A stretch of DNA of 64,000 nucleotides from JBBDIP01 sp050260675 (GTDB lineage: Bacteria > Bacillota > Sulfobacillia > Fermentithermobacillales > Fermentithermobacillaceae): contig JBLNCN010000005.1 in NCBI GenBank assembly GCA_050260675.1, forward strand, positions 1,054,001 through 1,118,000. Reading direction: 5' to 3'. Numbering within the stretch: position 1 is the stretch's first letter; every line of letters starts with the position of its first letter. The notes beneath the pieces were generated by a model that ran no database searches, was not told where the DNA came from, and saw only the letters and a list, made by a program, of their open reading frames with translations. Position numbers and translations under genes: made by a program. Positions 35,028 through 43,906 of this stretch are shown piece by piece.

Positions 35028-36295
35028 ATGCAGGCTCCGGTAGCATTGGCAGTTCTGATGGGGGTCTGGCTTGCGACCGTCTACACCAGAGTCTGGGCAC
35101 CGCAGGGGTGGACGCTGTCCTCCCTCGACTCATGGCCGCGGCCTTGTTGCCGGTGACTGTGCCGCTGGCCGTCGTTCTCGCTGCGATTTCTGTGTGGCTC
35201 AACAGCAATCTGGCGGCGTGGCTGTTCATGGCAGTGGTAATCACAGCCGGAATCGCTTGGCGCCGCATCGATGCAGTCCCCTGCGATTTCGCGATGGCAT
35301 TCGGCCCGAACTGGGAGGCCCGAGTCGCGCCTGAGCATCAACCCAATCTGCGTCGCAGGGCCTGGCGCTGGCGGTTGCCAGCCACAGCGCGCGTGACCTG
35401 GAAAAGAGACATCCCGTTCTGGACCGTACCGGAGACCGGGCGGGTCCTGCTCTGCGATATCTGGCTGCCACCGGCCGAGGTGGCGCACTCAGGTCTGGCC
35501 TACATCTACTTCCACGGCAGCGCGTGGTGCATGCTGGACAAGGATGTGCTCACCCGATCGATATTCCGGCATCTGGCTGCTCAGGGCCATGTCGTAATGG
35601 ATGTCGCTTACCGCCTCTACCCCGAGACTGATATCCCGGGCATGGTCTGCGACGTCAACCGGGCCGTTGCCTGGATGAAGGAGCATTCGAATGAGTACGG
35701 CGTATCGGCGGACCGGATAGTCGTCGGTGGTAGTTCGGCCGGTGGCCAGATCAGTCTGTTGGCCGCCTATGGCGTCGAAGTCTCTGGATTTACCCCGCCT
35801 GACGTACAGGGCCGGGACCTCCGGGTGCGGGGAGTCGTTTCGTTCTACGGCCCGACCGATCTTGCGGTCTGTTTCTACCATGCGCGTCAGGACCGCATTC
35901 CTGGGATCGGCGTAACGCCCCCTGACATGAAGACGTTGACCTCGGAGGGGGGGCGGCTGGGATTTCAGAAAGCCAAGGCATCCGGGAGACTCGACTGGAT
36001 CGTGGGTGGCACTCCCGATCAGGTTCCCGAGCGCTATGCACTGTGCTCGCCGGTCAGCCACGTCAAACCTGGGCTTCCATCTACGCTGCTCATCCAGGGA
36101 GAAGACGACCTGGTCACATTGGCATCTGCCACACGCGAACTCGCCGTCAAACTACAGGCGGCCGGCGTTCCGGTGGTGGCGCTGTTTTTGCCGCACATCA
36201 CCCATGGATTCGATCTGGCGTTCCCGGCGCTTTCTCCCGCCGCCCAACGGGCTGTGTTCGAGACCGAGCGCTTCCTAGCGGTGTTGGCGCGGTGA
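35028..36295 (+). pseudogene. HSL-type alpha/beta-hydrolase with N-terminal frameshift
   Basis: The C-terminal 400 residues are an intact-looking hormone-sensitive-lipase-type esterase: oxyanion YFHGSAW, nucleophile VVGGSSAGGQ, Asp in GEDDLVT and His in ITHGFD, preceded by hydrophobic helices (LLPVTVPLAVVLAAISVW). The natural start is the ATG at 35028 (GGAGGG 10 bases upstream) encoding MQAPVALAVLMGVWLATVY, but it lies in a different frame. The frames meet between about 35105 and 35140. Either a one-base indel or a base error breaks the gene, or translation begins late, at the ATG near 35132, without a ribosome-binding site. Confidence 0.75.
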
Positions 36296-36331
36296 CCTCC
36301 GCCAAGGGTCTTGGTCGGCCCAGGGTTACCT

Positions 36332-37441
36332 TCAGTCGACCAAATAGCCCTCAACTCTGGTCCTGCCCGTCTTGAAATCTATCCTCCAGCCGTCATATGA
36401 ATAGTCTTCGGGAATGCGGATGTAGCAACCGATCGTGTCACCGCGCTTACGACTGACGATGCCTGACACGTTCTTGTTGCCGACATTGCCCTCAGCTACG
36501 ACTACGCTATCGGACCCGCAGGCGAGCACGATACCCATGTGGTCATGGGCAGCACTGTTCGGATCCTTGTTCTCCGCTGGGATGACGTTGTCGTATATGA
36601 CGATGTCCCCACGCTGGGGAGTGAACCCGTCCTTTTCATAACGGCAGAACCCGTTTTCCATGCCCCACTCATACCATGCTCTGACGCCGCCAAACCTGCC
36701 GCTGGCCATCTTCATTGCGGTATGGCCAACACGGATCGGCAGCGGAAGTCCTGCCTCCAGGCAACAATGGTAGACAAACGCCGCACACCAAGCGTTCTTG
36801 AACTCCTCAGGGGCGGTGTCCTCCGGGAAGTAGCGGACTATCTTCATGTAGTCGGGATCGTGCCTCTCCCCAGTAACTTCCTTCCCGGCAAGAGCCTCGG
36901 CAACATCCGCGGCGCGGGTCGGGCTGAAGAGGTTTACCGCGGACCTCTCCTTTGCCAGTACAGTTATGTTTGGCATCGGCAATGCGAGCTCGTTGAGAGT
37001 GTGCAAAAGCCTTTGAGCACGAATCGGCTCGTAGGCGGTATCAAACGACAGGTGCTGGACGACATCGCTGTCTTTCAGGAGTTCGTCGTATTCGTCATGC
37101 ACGTGGTCTTTATCGGAATGGTGGTATATCGCGGACTTTATGATCGTCTGCTCATCTTCCAAAAAGAAGTCTTTCAGGTCATGCTTGAAGGCCACCCGCA
37201 CCATTTCGGCGCCGTTGTGTGAGTGTAGGCGAGTGTACCCTGTCCTGTACGAGTAGACATCATGCAAAAGCCCGATCACGGCGGCCATTTCTAGGTCCAG
37301 GCCACGCCTTAGCGCCAGCAAAGCGCAGCACTGCGATACGCCGTAGGAGTGCACGTAGGCGGCACGCTTCTCCACTGCGTCTTCTATGTTGTCAAAGATC
37401 CGGTTGACGTACTCTCTCACACATTCCAATCTGCTTTTCAC
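36332..37441 (-). CDS. HD phosphohydrolase fused to a CHAP-type amidase domain
   Basis: 369 residues with two domains. Residues 20-170 form an HD-domain hydrolase: His31, the HD pair His60-Asp61 in GLLHDVYSYRTGY, HH at 107-108 and KDSDVVQH. Residues about 200-345 form a CHAP/NlpC-type papain-like fold: WCAAFVYHC with Cys219, GDIVIYDN, DHMGIVLA with His301 and a polar residue in VVAEGNVG. CHAP domains usually cut peptidoglycan, but no signal peptide is present, so a cytosolic amidase or isopeptidase role is likelier. It adjoins the SDR gene (3 bp) and may share its transcript. Confidence 0.85.
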   Translation of the reverse strand: MKSRLECVREYVNRIFDNIEDAVEKRAAYVHSYGVSQCCALLALRRGLDLEMAAVIGLLHDVYSYRTGYTRLHSHNGAEMVRVAFKHDLKDFFLEDEQTIIKSAIYHHSDKDHVHDEYDELLKDSDVVQHLSFDTAYEPIRAQRLLHTLNELALPMPNITVLAKERSAVNLFSPTRAADVAEALAGKEVTGERHDPDYMKIVRYFPEDTAPEEFKNAWCAAFVYHCCLEAGLPLPIRVGHTAMKMASGRFGGVRAWYEWGMENGFCRYEKDGFTPQRGDIVIYDNVIPAENKDPNSAAHDHMGIVLACGSDSVVVAEGNVGNKNVSGIVSRKRGDTIGCYIRIPEDYSYDGWRIDFKTGRTRVEGYLVD

Positions 37442-37444
37442 AGT

Positions 37445-38680
37445 CTAGGTCAGCGCCCCTCGTCGCCCGAGAATATCCCTAAGTTCGGCCGCGTCCGCCT
37501 CCCAACCTTTCAAAATCGCCATGTGCTCTTCCAGTTTCTTGGGGTCCTTTTCCCAGCCCGCGAGAAGATCCTGCATGTGCTTGAAGTACTTCACCAGGTT
37601 GTTCAGGTCAGCCGAGCACTGCACCTTAGCCTTGCCATCGGATGCGCTAAGCTTTTGGTGAAGGTCCTTGAGCGCCTCTATCCACTGTTCAACCGGCATC
37701 CCCGCGTTCTTCTTGAAGTCCCGGAGGACCCACTGGCGCTCGAACAGCGAGCGCTTCTTGAAGCCTTCGTACTGCTCTTCGAGTGTCTTGAGCACCTTCG
37801 CGCACAGTTCTCTGGCACGGTCCAGGTCGCCCGGATTGAGCCACTCTCCCGTCGCGCTGAGAGAATCACTGCACAGTTGGATCCCGGCAGCCTTGAGCGC
37901 GGCGAACGAATTGGTCTCCTGCCCCCTGAACTGCTCAGCCAGGGCGACTGCGGCGGCGAATCCCGCGCCGGCCGCTTCGGGACTGATCATCTGAGCCTTG
38001 CTCATCTCGTAAAACTCCTGCACTGATTTGCCGTACAGGGGAGCAAGCCGCGCAATCCCTTCGGCCGCGCCGGGAGTAGGAGATATGCCTGGTCCTATGG
38101 TGAAGGCCACGACGCCGGTGCCCTCAAGCTCCATGTCCAGCGTCGAGGCCACGCCACCCTGGGCTATCTTGGACACCTCGTACGGGCCCATGAACGGCGC
38201 GGGTCCGGATGAAGCCACGCAGACAAAGATGCCACGGTTTCGCTCAATCATGGCAGGAACAAAAGCTCTGGCCAGCAGCACCGGGCCCCGGACAATGACT
38301 CGATACCCAAGGTCCCAGGCGCTCATGGGGGTATCCTTAACCGCTCCTAACGGTGCGACAGTGGCGTTGTTGATGACGATATCTACATGTCCCAGGCGTG
38401 ATAGGACCTCAGCCCTCAAGCGGTCAACGTTATCCTCGTCGCCTACGTCGCAACGGATGAACAGGGCGGAACCGCTGCCGATCTCGCTGTTGATGGCGTT
38501 GGCGGCGCTTGCGCCTGTATTCTCATCGATCTCGGCTATGACCACTTTGGCGCCAAGCCATGCCAGGGCTCTCGCTGTCTCATAACCGATGCCTCTGCCT
38601 GCGCCCGTAACGACCGCAACCTGCCCCGCGAGCTGAGACCTAGTCAGTTTCCCTGTACCTATCAGAGGCGTCCCGTTCAT
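37445..38680 (-). CDS. Short-chain dehydrogenase with helical C-terminal extension
   Basis: 411 residues. The first 250 form a typical SDR: GAGRGIG glycine motif, NNATVAP in place of NNAG, and YEVSK as the YxxxK pair. Residues 270-411 are an added, strongly helical region rich in Lys, Glu and Leu (for example RARELCAKVLKTLEEQYEGFKKR) that I do not recognise. It may mediate oligomerisation. The gene lies between a decayed TIM-barrel gene and the HD-CHAP gene on the same strand. Confidence 0.9.
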   Translation of the reverse strand: MNGTPLIGTGKLTRSQLAGQVAVVTGAGRGIGYETARALAWLGAKVVIAEIDENTGASAANAINSEIGSGSALFIRCDVGDEDNVDRLRAEVLSRLGHVDIVINNATVAPLGAVKDTPMSAWDLGYRVIVRGPVLLARAFVPAMIERNRGIFVCVASSGPAPFMGPYEVSKIAQGGVASTLDMELEGTGVVAFTIGPGISPTPGAAEGIARLAPLYGKSVQEFYEMSKAQMISPEAAGAGFAAAVALAEQFRGQETNSFAALKAAGIQLCSDSLSATGEWLNPGDLDRARELCAKVLKTLEEQYEGFKKRSLFERQWVLRDFKKNAGMPVEQWIEALKDLHQKLSASDGKAKVQCSADLNNLVKYFKHMQDLLAGWEKDPKKLEEHMAILKGWEADAAELRDILGRRGALT

Positions 38681-38715
38681 TTCAGACCCTCCCTTTCGGA
38701 TAACACGAGGCTGGG

Positions 38716-39524
38716 CTATAGGAGTCTACGGAGCGTCTCGAGACTACGTTTGATGTGGCACGAATCCGCTTTGACTTCCAAGGCACCGTACACCGAGTCG
38801 TCTCCTGCGTAGAGCGAGAGTATCTGAGCGAAGTCGACTTCCCCCTCGCCCACAGGGAGGTGGGTACCCTTTGTTACTTCCACTCGCGCCAGCGCATCGC
38901 TCAGGTGAAGCCCCGTCACACGCCGACCCTTCAACATCAAAACTATGTCGTCAACCCATTGCCGTCATTCCACAGATGCGAGATGTCGGCGAGGATCCCT
39001 AGCCCGGGCAACTCATCGAGGAAATCCGAGAACTCCGAGAGTCCATCGAAGACAAAGAACTTGCCGCCGGAATGAGATTCCAATGAGAGAGTGATGCCCT
39101 GGTCCATGTACCTCGGCATCCACTTCTTGGGAATCCTCATGAATGTAGCACGGACCGATTGACGGTCGCCGTCGTTGGCATCCGCTAATCGAGGTGGGTG
39201 GAGCGAAACGTCCTCCATCCCATTCTGGGATGCGATCTCTAGACTCTCCTGCAATAGAGCCTCAAGTTCTGCTGCGTCCCGGTCGGAGGCGAGAGGGCGA
39301 ATCCCCGCAATGTGGAAGGTCAGCCGGTACCGTCTGAAGATGTCCGGTATCTGTTTTGAGGATAGGCCAAGTTTGCGCTCATACAGACTGGAGGTGAACT
39401 GGATGCCCTCATAGCCAAATCCCGACGCGATGCGGTCGACTTCTGATCAGACTCTGTCCATGTCGTCCATCAGGGAGAGTCTTGAGACGTTGTCGAGGCC
39501 GATCTCATCCATGGCGAAGTACAT
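38716..39524 (-). pseudogene. Broken sugar-phosphate isomerase/epimerase (TIM barrel)
   Basis: ATG at 39524 with AGGAGG 8 bases upstream starts YFAMDEIGLDNVSRLSLM. A TGA at 39449-39447 interrupts after MDDMDRV, and the same frame then continues with xylose-isomerase-like sequence (GFGYEGIQFTSSLYERKLG, ILADISHLWND). Near 38955 the frame shifts by one base into VDDIVLMLKGRRVTGLHLSDA and HLPVGEGEVDF, the usual C-terminal metal-site region. One nonsense codon plus one frameshift make it a decaying gene. It probably once worked with the SDR encoded downstream. Confidence 0.75.
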
Positions 39525-39872
39525 GAGGTCTCCTCCTCGTTCACCGTGGGCGCAATCTGACGCTATCATGAATCGAGGTGAGTGGGCTAGAGGTTCGTAG
39601 TACATGGGAGTTTCTCATAGATCTTGAGGCCATTCGTGTCATCAACCCGGCGGAGAAGACATAACCCATAGGCTGCCAAAACAGCTCGCTTGTCTTGGCG
39701 TTAGCGGTCAAGTAGGTGTTTGTTACCCCATTAGCGTGGAGGTTACGCTGGGTTATCTGCGCTTATTCTGTCGAGAGACTTCGAAAACATCCTCAGAAAA
39801 GCATCGTGGTGACCTGAAATCCTAGGATTGCTATCAACGTTCATCGAGTTGACCCGGAACTACTAGGAGGTG
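39525..39872. other. Left flank of the defence island, possible terminator hairpin
   Basis: 348 bp without a recognisable gene. A hairpin at 39725-39753 (AGCGT/ACGCT plus outer ACCC/GGGT) lies downstream of the island operon and could terminate it, but it lacks a T-tract. No integrase, repeat or attachment-site copy was found. Confidence 0.4.
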
Positions 39873-40859
39873 CTACAAAGGTAGGCGGGGGCGATCATAG
39901 CATGCAACTCCGTCCCACTTGACAACGTAAGCCCGAATCTCACTCACACCCCTAGAATACTCTGGGTTGTAAGACTTTGGTTGCGAGTAGTAGATGCCTA
40001 CATCGTTCTTGACAGCGAACAGAGTCATCCCTAGTGTGTGCGGCTTCGGACCGTAGGGTGCTAATGCTAGCTCGCCTTCGGTGTATATATCTGACAAGCA
40101 CAAATAGACTAGCTCGGCGTCCCACGCTGGTATGATAGATAGGCGTCCTTGCACCCGCATATCGTTATTCCTTACAACCTGTCGTAGAGTGCACCACGTT
40201 CTCCGAGTGAACTCGCCGTTCGGGGGAAACGGCAACAGGAAGTGCACGTATTTCGTCTCCTGCTTGTAGAGATCGAGGAATGAATCAAGGTTGAGAGACT
40301 CGAATCCAATTGAGACCGCGAGCTGACTTGTTGTATCGGTCGGACCCTGAAACCCTGGAAGGGCGGCACATGTCATGGGGTCTTCCGAAAGATGGTCCGA
40401 TGTGTAGTGTGCAGCTTCTGCGTAGGTAACCACCAGATTGCGGCATCCCTCGCTTGCTAAGAGCCTCTTGAGGAAGAAACAGAAGTACCTCTTTGGCAGC
40501 GAAGTGATGTCGAGAAGTACCGTATCTTCATCCTCAAAAGGAGTGATAGAGCTATGAAGAGCATCGTAGTTTGCGAGTAGATGTGCCTGGATTTCCTCAT
40601 ACCCTAGCCCGCATCTCTGGAGGAGGACACGTTGAGCGTCAATCTTCAAAGATGTCTGTGCAGAGTAGTCTGGGAAGCCATCAGACGGATCTTCGATAAC
40701 CATCATCGCGGCCCGCACTTTGCCGATAGACTGCATAGCCTGTAGCGTCGCGATTGATCGTTCTTCGGGCGAAATGCACCCCAACAACGAAACGGGTTGC
40801 TCCTTAAGAAAAACATCATGGATGTACGCTAGGTCTCCAGCTGGCAACCTCATGCGCAC
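39873..40859 (-). CDS. Unknown Rossmann-like protein of the defence island
   Basis: 328 residues, no assignable family. Visible features are an N-terminal strand and motif SLLGCISPEERSIATLQ, a strand-helix VLLDITSLPKRYFCFFLKRLL followed by a second strand NLVVTYAEA, and a C-terminal stretch LAPYGPKPHTLGMTLFAV then YYSQPKSYNPEYSRG. The pattern suggests an alpha/beta sensor or effector domain rather than a DNA-binding protein. The GTG start directly follows the ATPase stop codon (TGAGTG), so the two are translationally coupled. It is the last gene of the island operon. Confidence 0.75.
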   Translation of the reverse strand: MRMRLPAGDLAYIHDVFLKEQPVSLLGCISPEERSIATLQAMQSIGKVRAAMMVIEDPSDGFPDYSAQTSLKIDAQRVLLQRCGLGYEEIQAHLLANYDALHSSITPFEDEDTVLLDITSLPKRYFCFFLKRLLASEGCRNLVVTYAEAAHYTSDHLSEDPMTCAALPGFQGPTDTTSQLAVSIGFESLNLDSFLDLYKQETKYVHFLLPFPPNGEFTRRTWCTLRQVVRNNDMRVQGRLSIIPAWDAELVYLCLSDIYTEGELALAPYGPKPHTLGMTLFAVKNDVGIYYSQPKSYNPEYSRGVSEIRAYVVKWDGVACYDRPRLPL

Positions 40860-42884
40860 TCACCCCCACGGCAGAGGCCGCTGAAGTGATTGGTTCGGTC
40901 GCGACGGTCTAGGTTTCCGCCTACCTGACCCAAACTTGATAGGTTGGGGGGAGGGGAGAATCCACTCCGATACCTCATCAACATGCGCATAGTAAGGCTC
41001 TTTGACTCGAATATGGGGGATACCATAAACGGGCGATAGTAGAGGATGAAGATACCACTTACGGCGCCTCGAATCCCTACGGTTCTTTGAGGTATGACGA
41101 CGTTCCTCTAGCATGGCCCAGTTGACACACTGGCCAAGGAACTCTCGAACACGTTCGCCCTTCGGGGAGCTGTTGAGCTCAGCCTCGCTAAGCGAGAATC
41201 CGGAATGCCCCGGGTTGGAAAGGGCAAGGTTGTCAATAGTTGCCCGGTGTATAGCCTCACCAAGCCTACGAAGGAACTCGTGCCGGAGCCGTCCTCCAGG
41301 TTGTCCGTTATCCCGCGCAGCCCACGTTTCCGAAGCAGCATAGATACCCCTTGTCTGCACGGCAGGCGACAGAGGAGTCAGATGTCCATCAGGCTGTTCA
41401 CCCATCTTGGCAGCCTCGTCCCAAATGCTGCTGCAGATCAACAGAAAAGCTGATATGTTGCCTCCCGATAAGTACAGGACCGTGTGCCAACCGAAATAGT
41501 ACTTCCTCTGATTGTCCAGAGAAGCCAACTGAAGCAAGGCTCCCGTAGTTCTTTCTTTACGCCAGTACGTTCGGTCCCATGGTCGATCGTCAAGATCAGC
41601 CACAATGTGCTCGACAGACTCTCTCCTATTCATCCTTTGGTACACCCACGCCGCCGCCAGTCTTGCGTCCAGCGGATTCGGAGATGGACCAAGTCTCTCG
41701 GACAACTCCTGACGCAACGGCTCCGGCAGCCCTTTTGTCACATTCAGAACTCTCCGGTCATTTCTGAAGTATAGGGCCGCTTCATGCCGGGGGTCGTACT
41801 TGCCCAGCATCTGCTCGATACTCCCGACGTCTTTATAACCCTCACAAAGCAAGCGTCGCTGCGCCACATCTTTTGCCAGCTTTTCGAACACCCAGCCTGA
41901 TGGATTTTCTTTGCGCATCAACACCTCACTCAAGTTTACCCTGACATAGTCCCTCTGCTCCTCGATTATCGAGTCTCCTCCTAGGACACGGAGTTCCTTG
42001 CCCCAATCGTGGGTCCTCACACCAATCTTATAGAAGACTTTTGGGTCTCTAGCTTTCAGCAACGTGTTGATAGCCCGCTGCAGGTATGACCCGTGGGTCA
42101 AATTGAGTTGCGTAAGCTCCTCATATTGATCAACCACCACGAAGAGTGGAAGAGGAGGGCTTGAGCGAGACAGGGAGGCTGCCATGTTACCCATCGAATG
42201 CATACAGTCTTGGATGTCTGTCTTTGTACCCCATACATCTTCTGGGATCACATCGAAGTTGCTGTTGAGAAAGGATCGCCATACATGGAGTCTCTTGTCG
42301 CACCGTTCTATAAGTTCCTGAAAAGAAGTGCAATCTTTGTAATAACCTGACCAGCATCTCCAAGTGCGCATTCGTTCGACGAGGGCACGCTCATCCAGCG
42401 GTACCGATACTCTCAACCAATCACTGAAACGAGGGTGCGTGGATATATACACCAGTGATTGAACGAATTCTCGAAACAAATAGTGGCTCAGATAATCGCA
42501 GGCGCAAATAGTATCAACATAGTGGTCTACCATCCGGCTAGCACTCATATAGCGCGAAACCGAACGGAGCCCAAACGCGTGAAATCCGATGCGAGTAAGG
42601 TTGACCGAGATCCCAAGCCAAGGGGGAATCCCAATCAAGTCAGCGTGCGGCTGCTCATACTCCCCCATGACACGATAGCGAACAAGGTTTAGTATCATTG
42701 ACTTGCCCGCACCTTGAGGTCCAGTTAGGACCGTGTTAGAAGCCCTAAACACGGCCAGAGTCTCGCCCACGAGTACCTTGCTGCTGAACATCTGACTGTA
42801 GCGCTCGGGATCCTCAATGAGTTCCGTTACCAGGAGGTCCTGAAACGGATTCCTAACTCGGATATCTGCTTCCTCCACAGTCAA
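40860..42884 (-). CDS. ORC/CDC6-like AAA+ ATPase
   Basis: 674 residues. The N-terminal RNPFQDLLVTELIEDPERYSQMF leads to Walker A GPQGAGKS (55-62) and Walker B LFVVVDQYEEL (247-257). A long helical C-terminal part follows, with a possible winged-helix region around residues 540-620. This fits the ORC-CDC6-like ATPases that occur beside phosphoribosyltransferase-like proteins in predicted prokaryotic conflict systems. The likely role is an NTP-driven switch or DNA-loading scaffold. A TTG start with GGGGGGTGA upstream lies 3 bp after the PRTase gene. Confidence 0.88.
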   Translation of the reverse strand: MTVEEADIRVRNPFQDLLVTELIEDPERYSQMFSSKVLVGETLAVFRASNTVLTGPQGAGKSMILNLVRYRVMGEYEQPHADLIGIPPWLGISVNLTRIGFHAFGLRSVSRYMSASRMVDHYVDTICACDYLSHYLFREFVQSLVYISTHPRFSDWLRVSVPLDERALVERMRTWRCWSGYYKDCTSFQELIERCDKRLHVWRSFLNSNFDVIPEDVWGTKTDIQDCMHSMGNMAASLSRSSPPLPLFVVVDQYEELTQLNLTHGSYLQRAINTLLKARDPKVFYKIGVRTHDWGKELRVLGGDSIIEEQRDYVRVNLSEVLMRKENPSGWVFEKLAKDVAQRRLLCEGYKDVGSIEQMLGKYDPRHEAALYFRNDRRVLNVTKGLPEPLRQELSERLGPSPNPLDARLAAAWVYQRMNRRESVEHIVADLDDRPWDRTYWRKERTTGALLQLASLDNQRKYYFGWHTVLYLSGGNISAFLLICSSIWDEAAKMGEQPDGHLTPLSPAVQTRGIYAASETWAARDNGQPGGRLRHEFLRRLGEAIHRATIDNLALSNPGHSGFSLSEAELNSSPKGERVREFLGQCVNWAMLEERRHTSKNRRDSRRRKWYLHPLLSPVYGIPHIRVKEPYYAHVDEVSEWILPSPQPIKFGSGRRKPRPSRPNQSLQRPLPWG

Positions 42885-42887
42885 CAG

Positions 42888-43898
42888 TCACCCCCCATGG
42901 TGGACTCTCTGAAACAGTGGACTCCAACTCCGCGAGCGATGGTGAATTAGTGGCAAGGTATTGTTAGGCGTATTGTGACAGGTTACAAGGAATGCTCCAC
43001 AATCTCCGTAACCCCATTCGCTCTTTGGAGGATCATCCGTATTGCCGTACTTCTCCAGTACACGGGCAGCGGTCTGTTTGATGATTGTTCTAAAGGACTC
43101 GAAATCAGCAGGTTCGCCAGGGGTCCGGGCTTGCCTAACACACGACACATCAGGCAAGACAAGCCCAGGCCGAATGTCAATTCCCTGCAGCTGAGGAGCG
43201 TTCACTATTCTTTCCAGGCCACACTCAAGGATAATCAGCGGACAAAACAAGACGCGCCAAGACGGGTTCTTCTCTCTTGCCACTACCGTTAGGGTTCGCA
43301 GCGCTTGGTTTCCTGAGGCAACAATATCCTCCACGACTATCAGGCCAGATATGTTCTTGCCCCGATCGGGCAGCATCACTGCAACCTTTTTCGGGTCCTC
43401 ACCGAGGATACGGCCTTTAGGGAGGCCTATTAGACAGTTGACCTGCTTGAAGTCAAGTAATCTAGCGCTCTCAGTTATGCTACAGAATGGGAATTTCCTA
43501 ATCCTAGCCACGAGGATCCGATCGTAATCCCCAGATAGAAGCATCTCCGGCGTGGCAAAACCCTCAAGCACCCAAGGAGCGATAATCCTCCGGAGAACGT
43601 CCCTATAGAGAGCAACCATCTGCTTACGATCGATGAAACAGATATAAGACAGCATCCGAAACAGTGCTTTTCGGCTCTCCTTGTCGTCCACGTTGCCAAG
43701 CCATTCGCACAAGGCTCGGAAGAATGCATTTGGTGTGCTAAACGTAGGGTAATCAGTATACCTCAGCCTTGCGTTGAACGCTATTTCGTCCATCGCACCC
43801 TGGTATCGGTAGCAATCCCTAGCATCGTCCCTACTGTCATCGTCCCATTCTCGAGAAAACCGGTATAACTTTCCGAGATAGTCTTCGCCAGTCGCCAT
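42888..43898 (-). CDS. PRTase-CE-like phosphoribosyltransferase protein
   Basis: 336 residues with the PRPP-binding loop of type I phosphoribosyltransferases in an unusual form, LIVVEDIVASGNQAL (186-200). The C-terminal WGYGDCGAFLVTCHNTPNNTLPL matches what is described as the PRTase-CE family of prokaryotic conflict systems. Members are predicted to sense or modify nucleotides or nucleic acid; no biochemistry can be claimed here. GGTGGAG precedes the ATG. It is 8 bp downstream of the methyltransferase gene and 3 bp upstream of the ATPase gene. Confidence 0.85.
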   Translation of the reverse strand: MATGEDYLGKLYRFSREWDDDSRDDARDCYRYQGAMDEIAFNARLRYTDYPTFSTPNAFFRALCEWLGNVDDKESRKALFRMLSYICFIDRKQMVALYRDVLRRIIAPWVLEGFATPEMLLSGDYDRILVARIRKFPFCSITESARLLDFKQVNCLIGLPKGRILGEDPKKVAVMLPDRGKNISGLIVVEDIVASGNQALRTLTVVAREKNPSWRVLFCPLIILECGLERIVNAPQLQGIDIRPGLVLPDVSCVRQARTPGEPADFESFRTIIKQTAARVLEKYGNTDDPPKSEWGYGDCGAFLVTCHNTPNNTLPLIHHRSRSWSPLFQRVHHGG

Positions 43899-43906
43899 AG
43901 CTCCAC

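Noticed and set aside
34976..35130. Start of the esterase at 34976, giving a 439-residue protein
   Set aside because: The first 50 residues in that frame are not protein-like, while the alternative frame has an RBS and a membrane helix. A frameshift is the better explanation.
27314..39449. Possible reassignment of TGA as a sense codon, since three disrupted genes are cut by TGA
   Set aside because: Many intact genes in the window end with TGA at the expected place (for example lhr, tupB and the NarL-type regulator), so TGA is a normal stop here.
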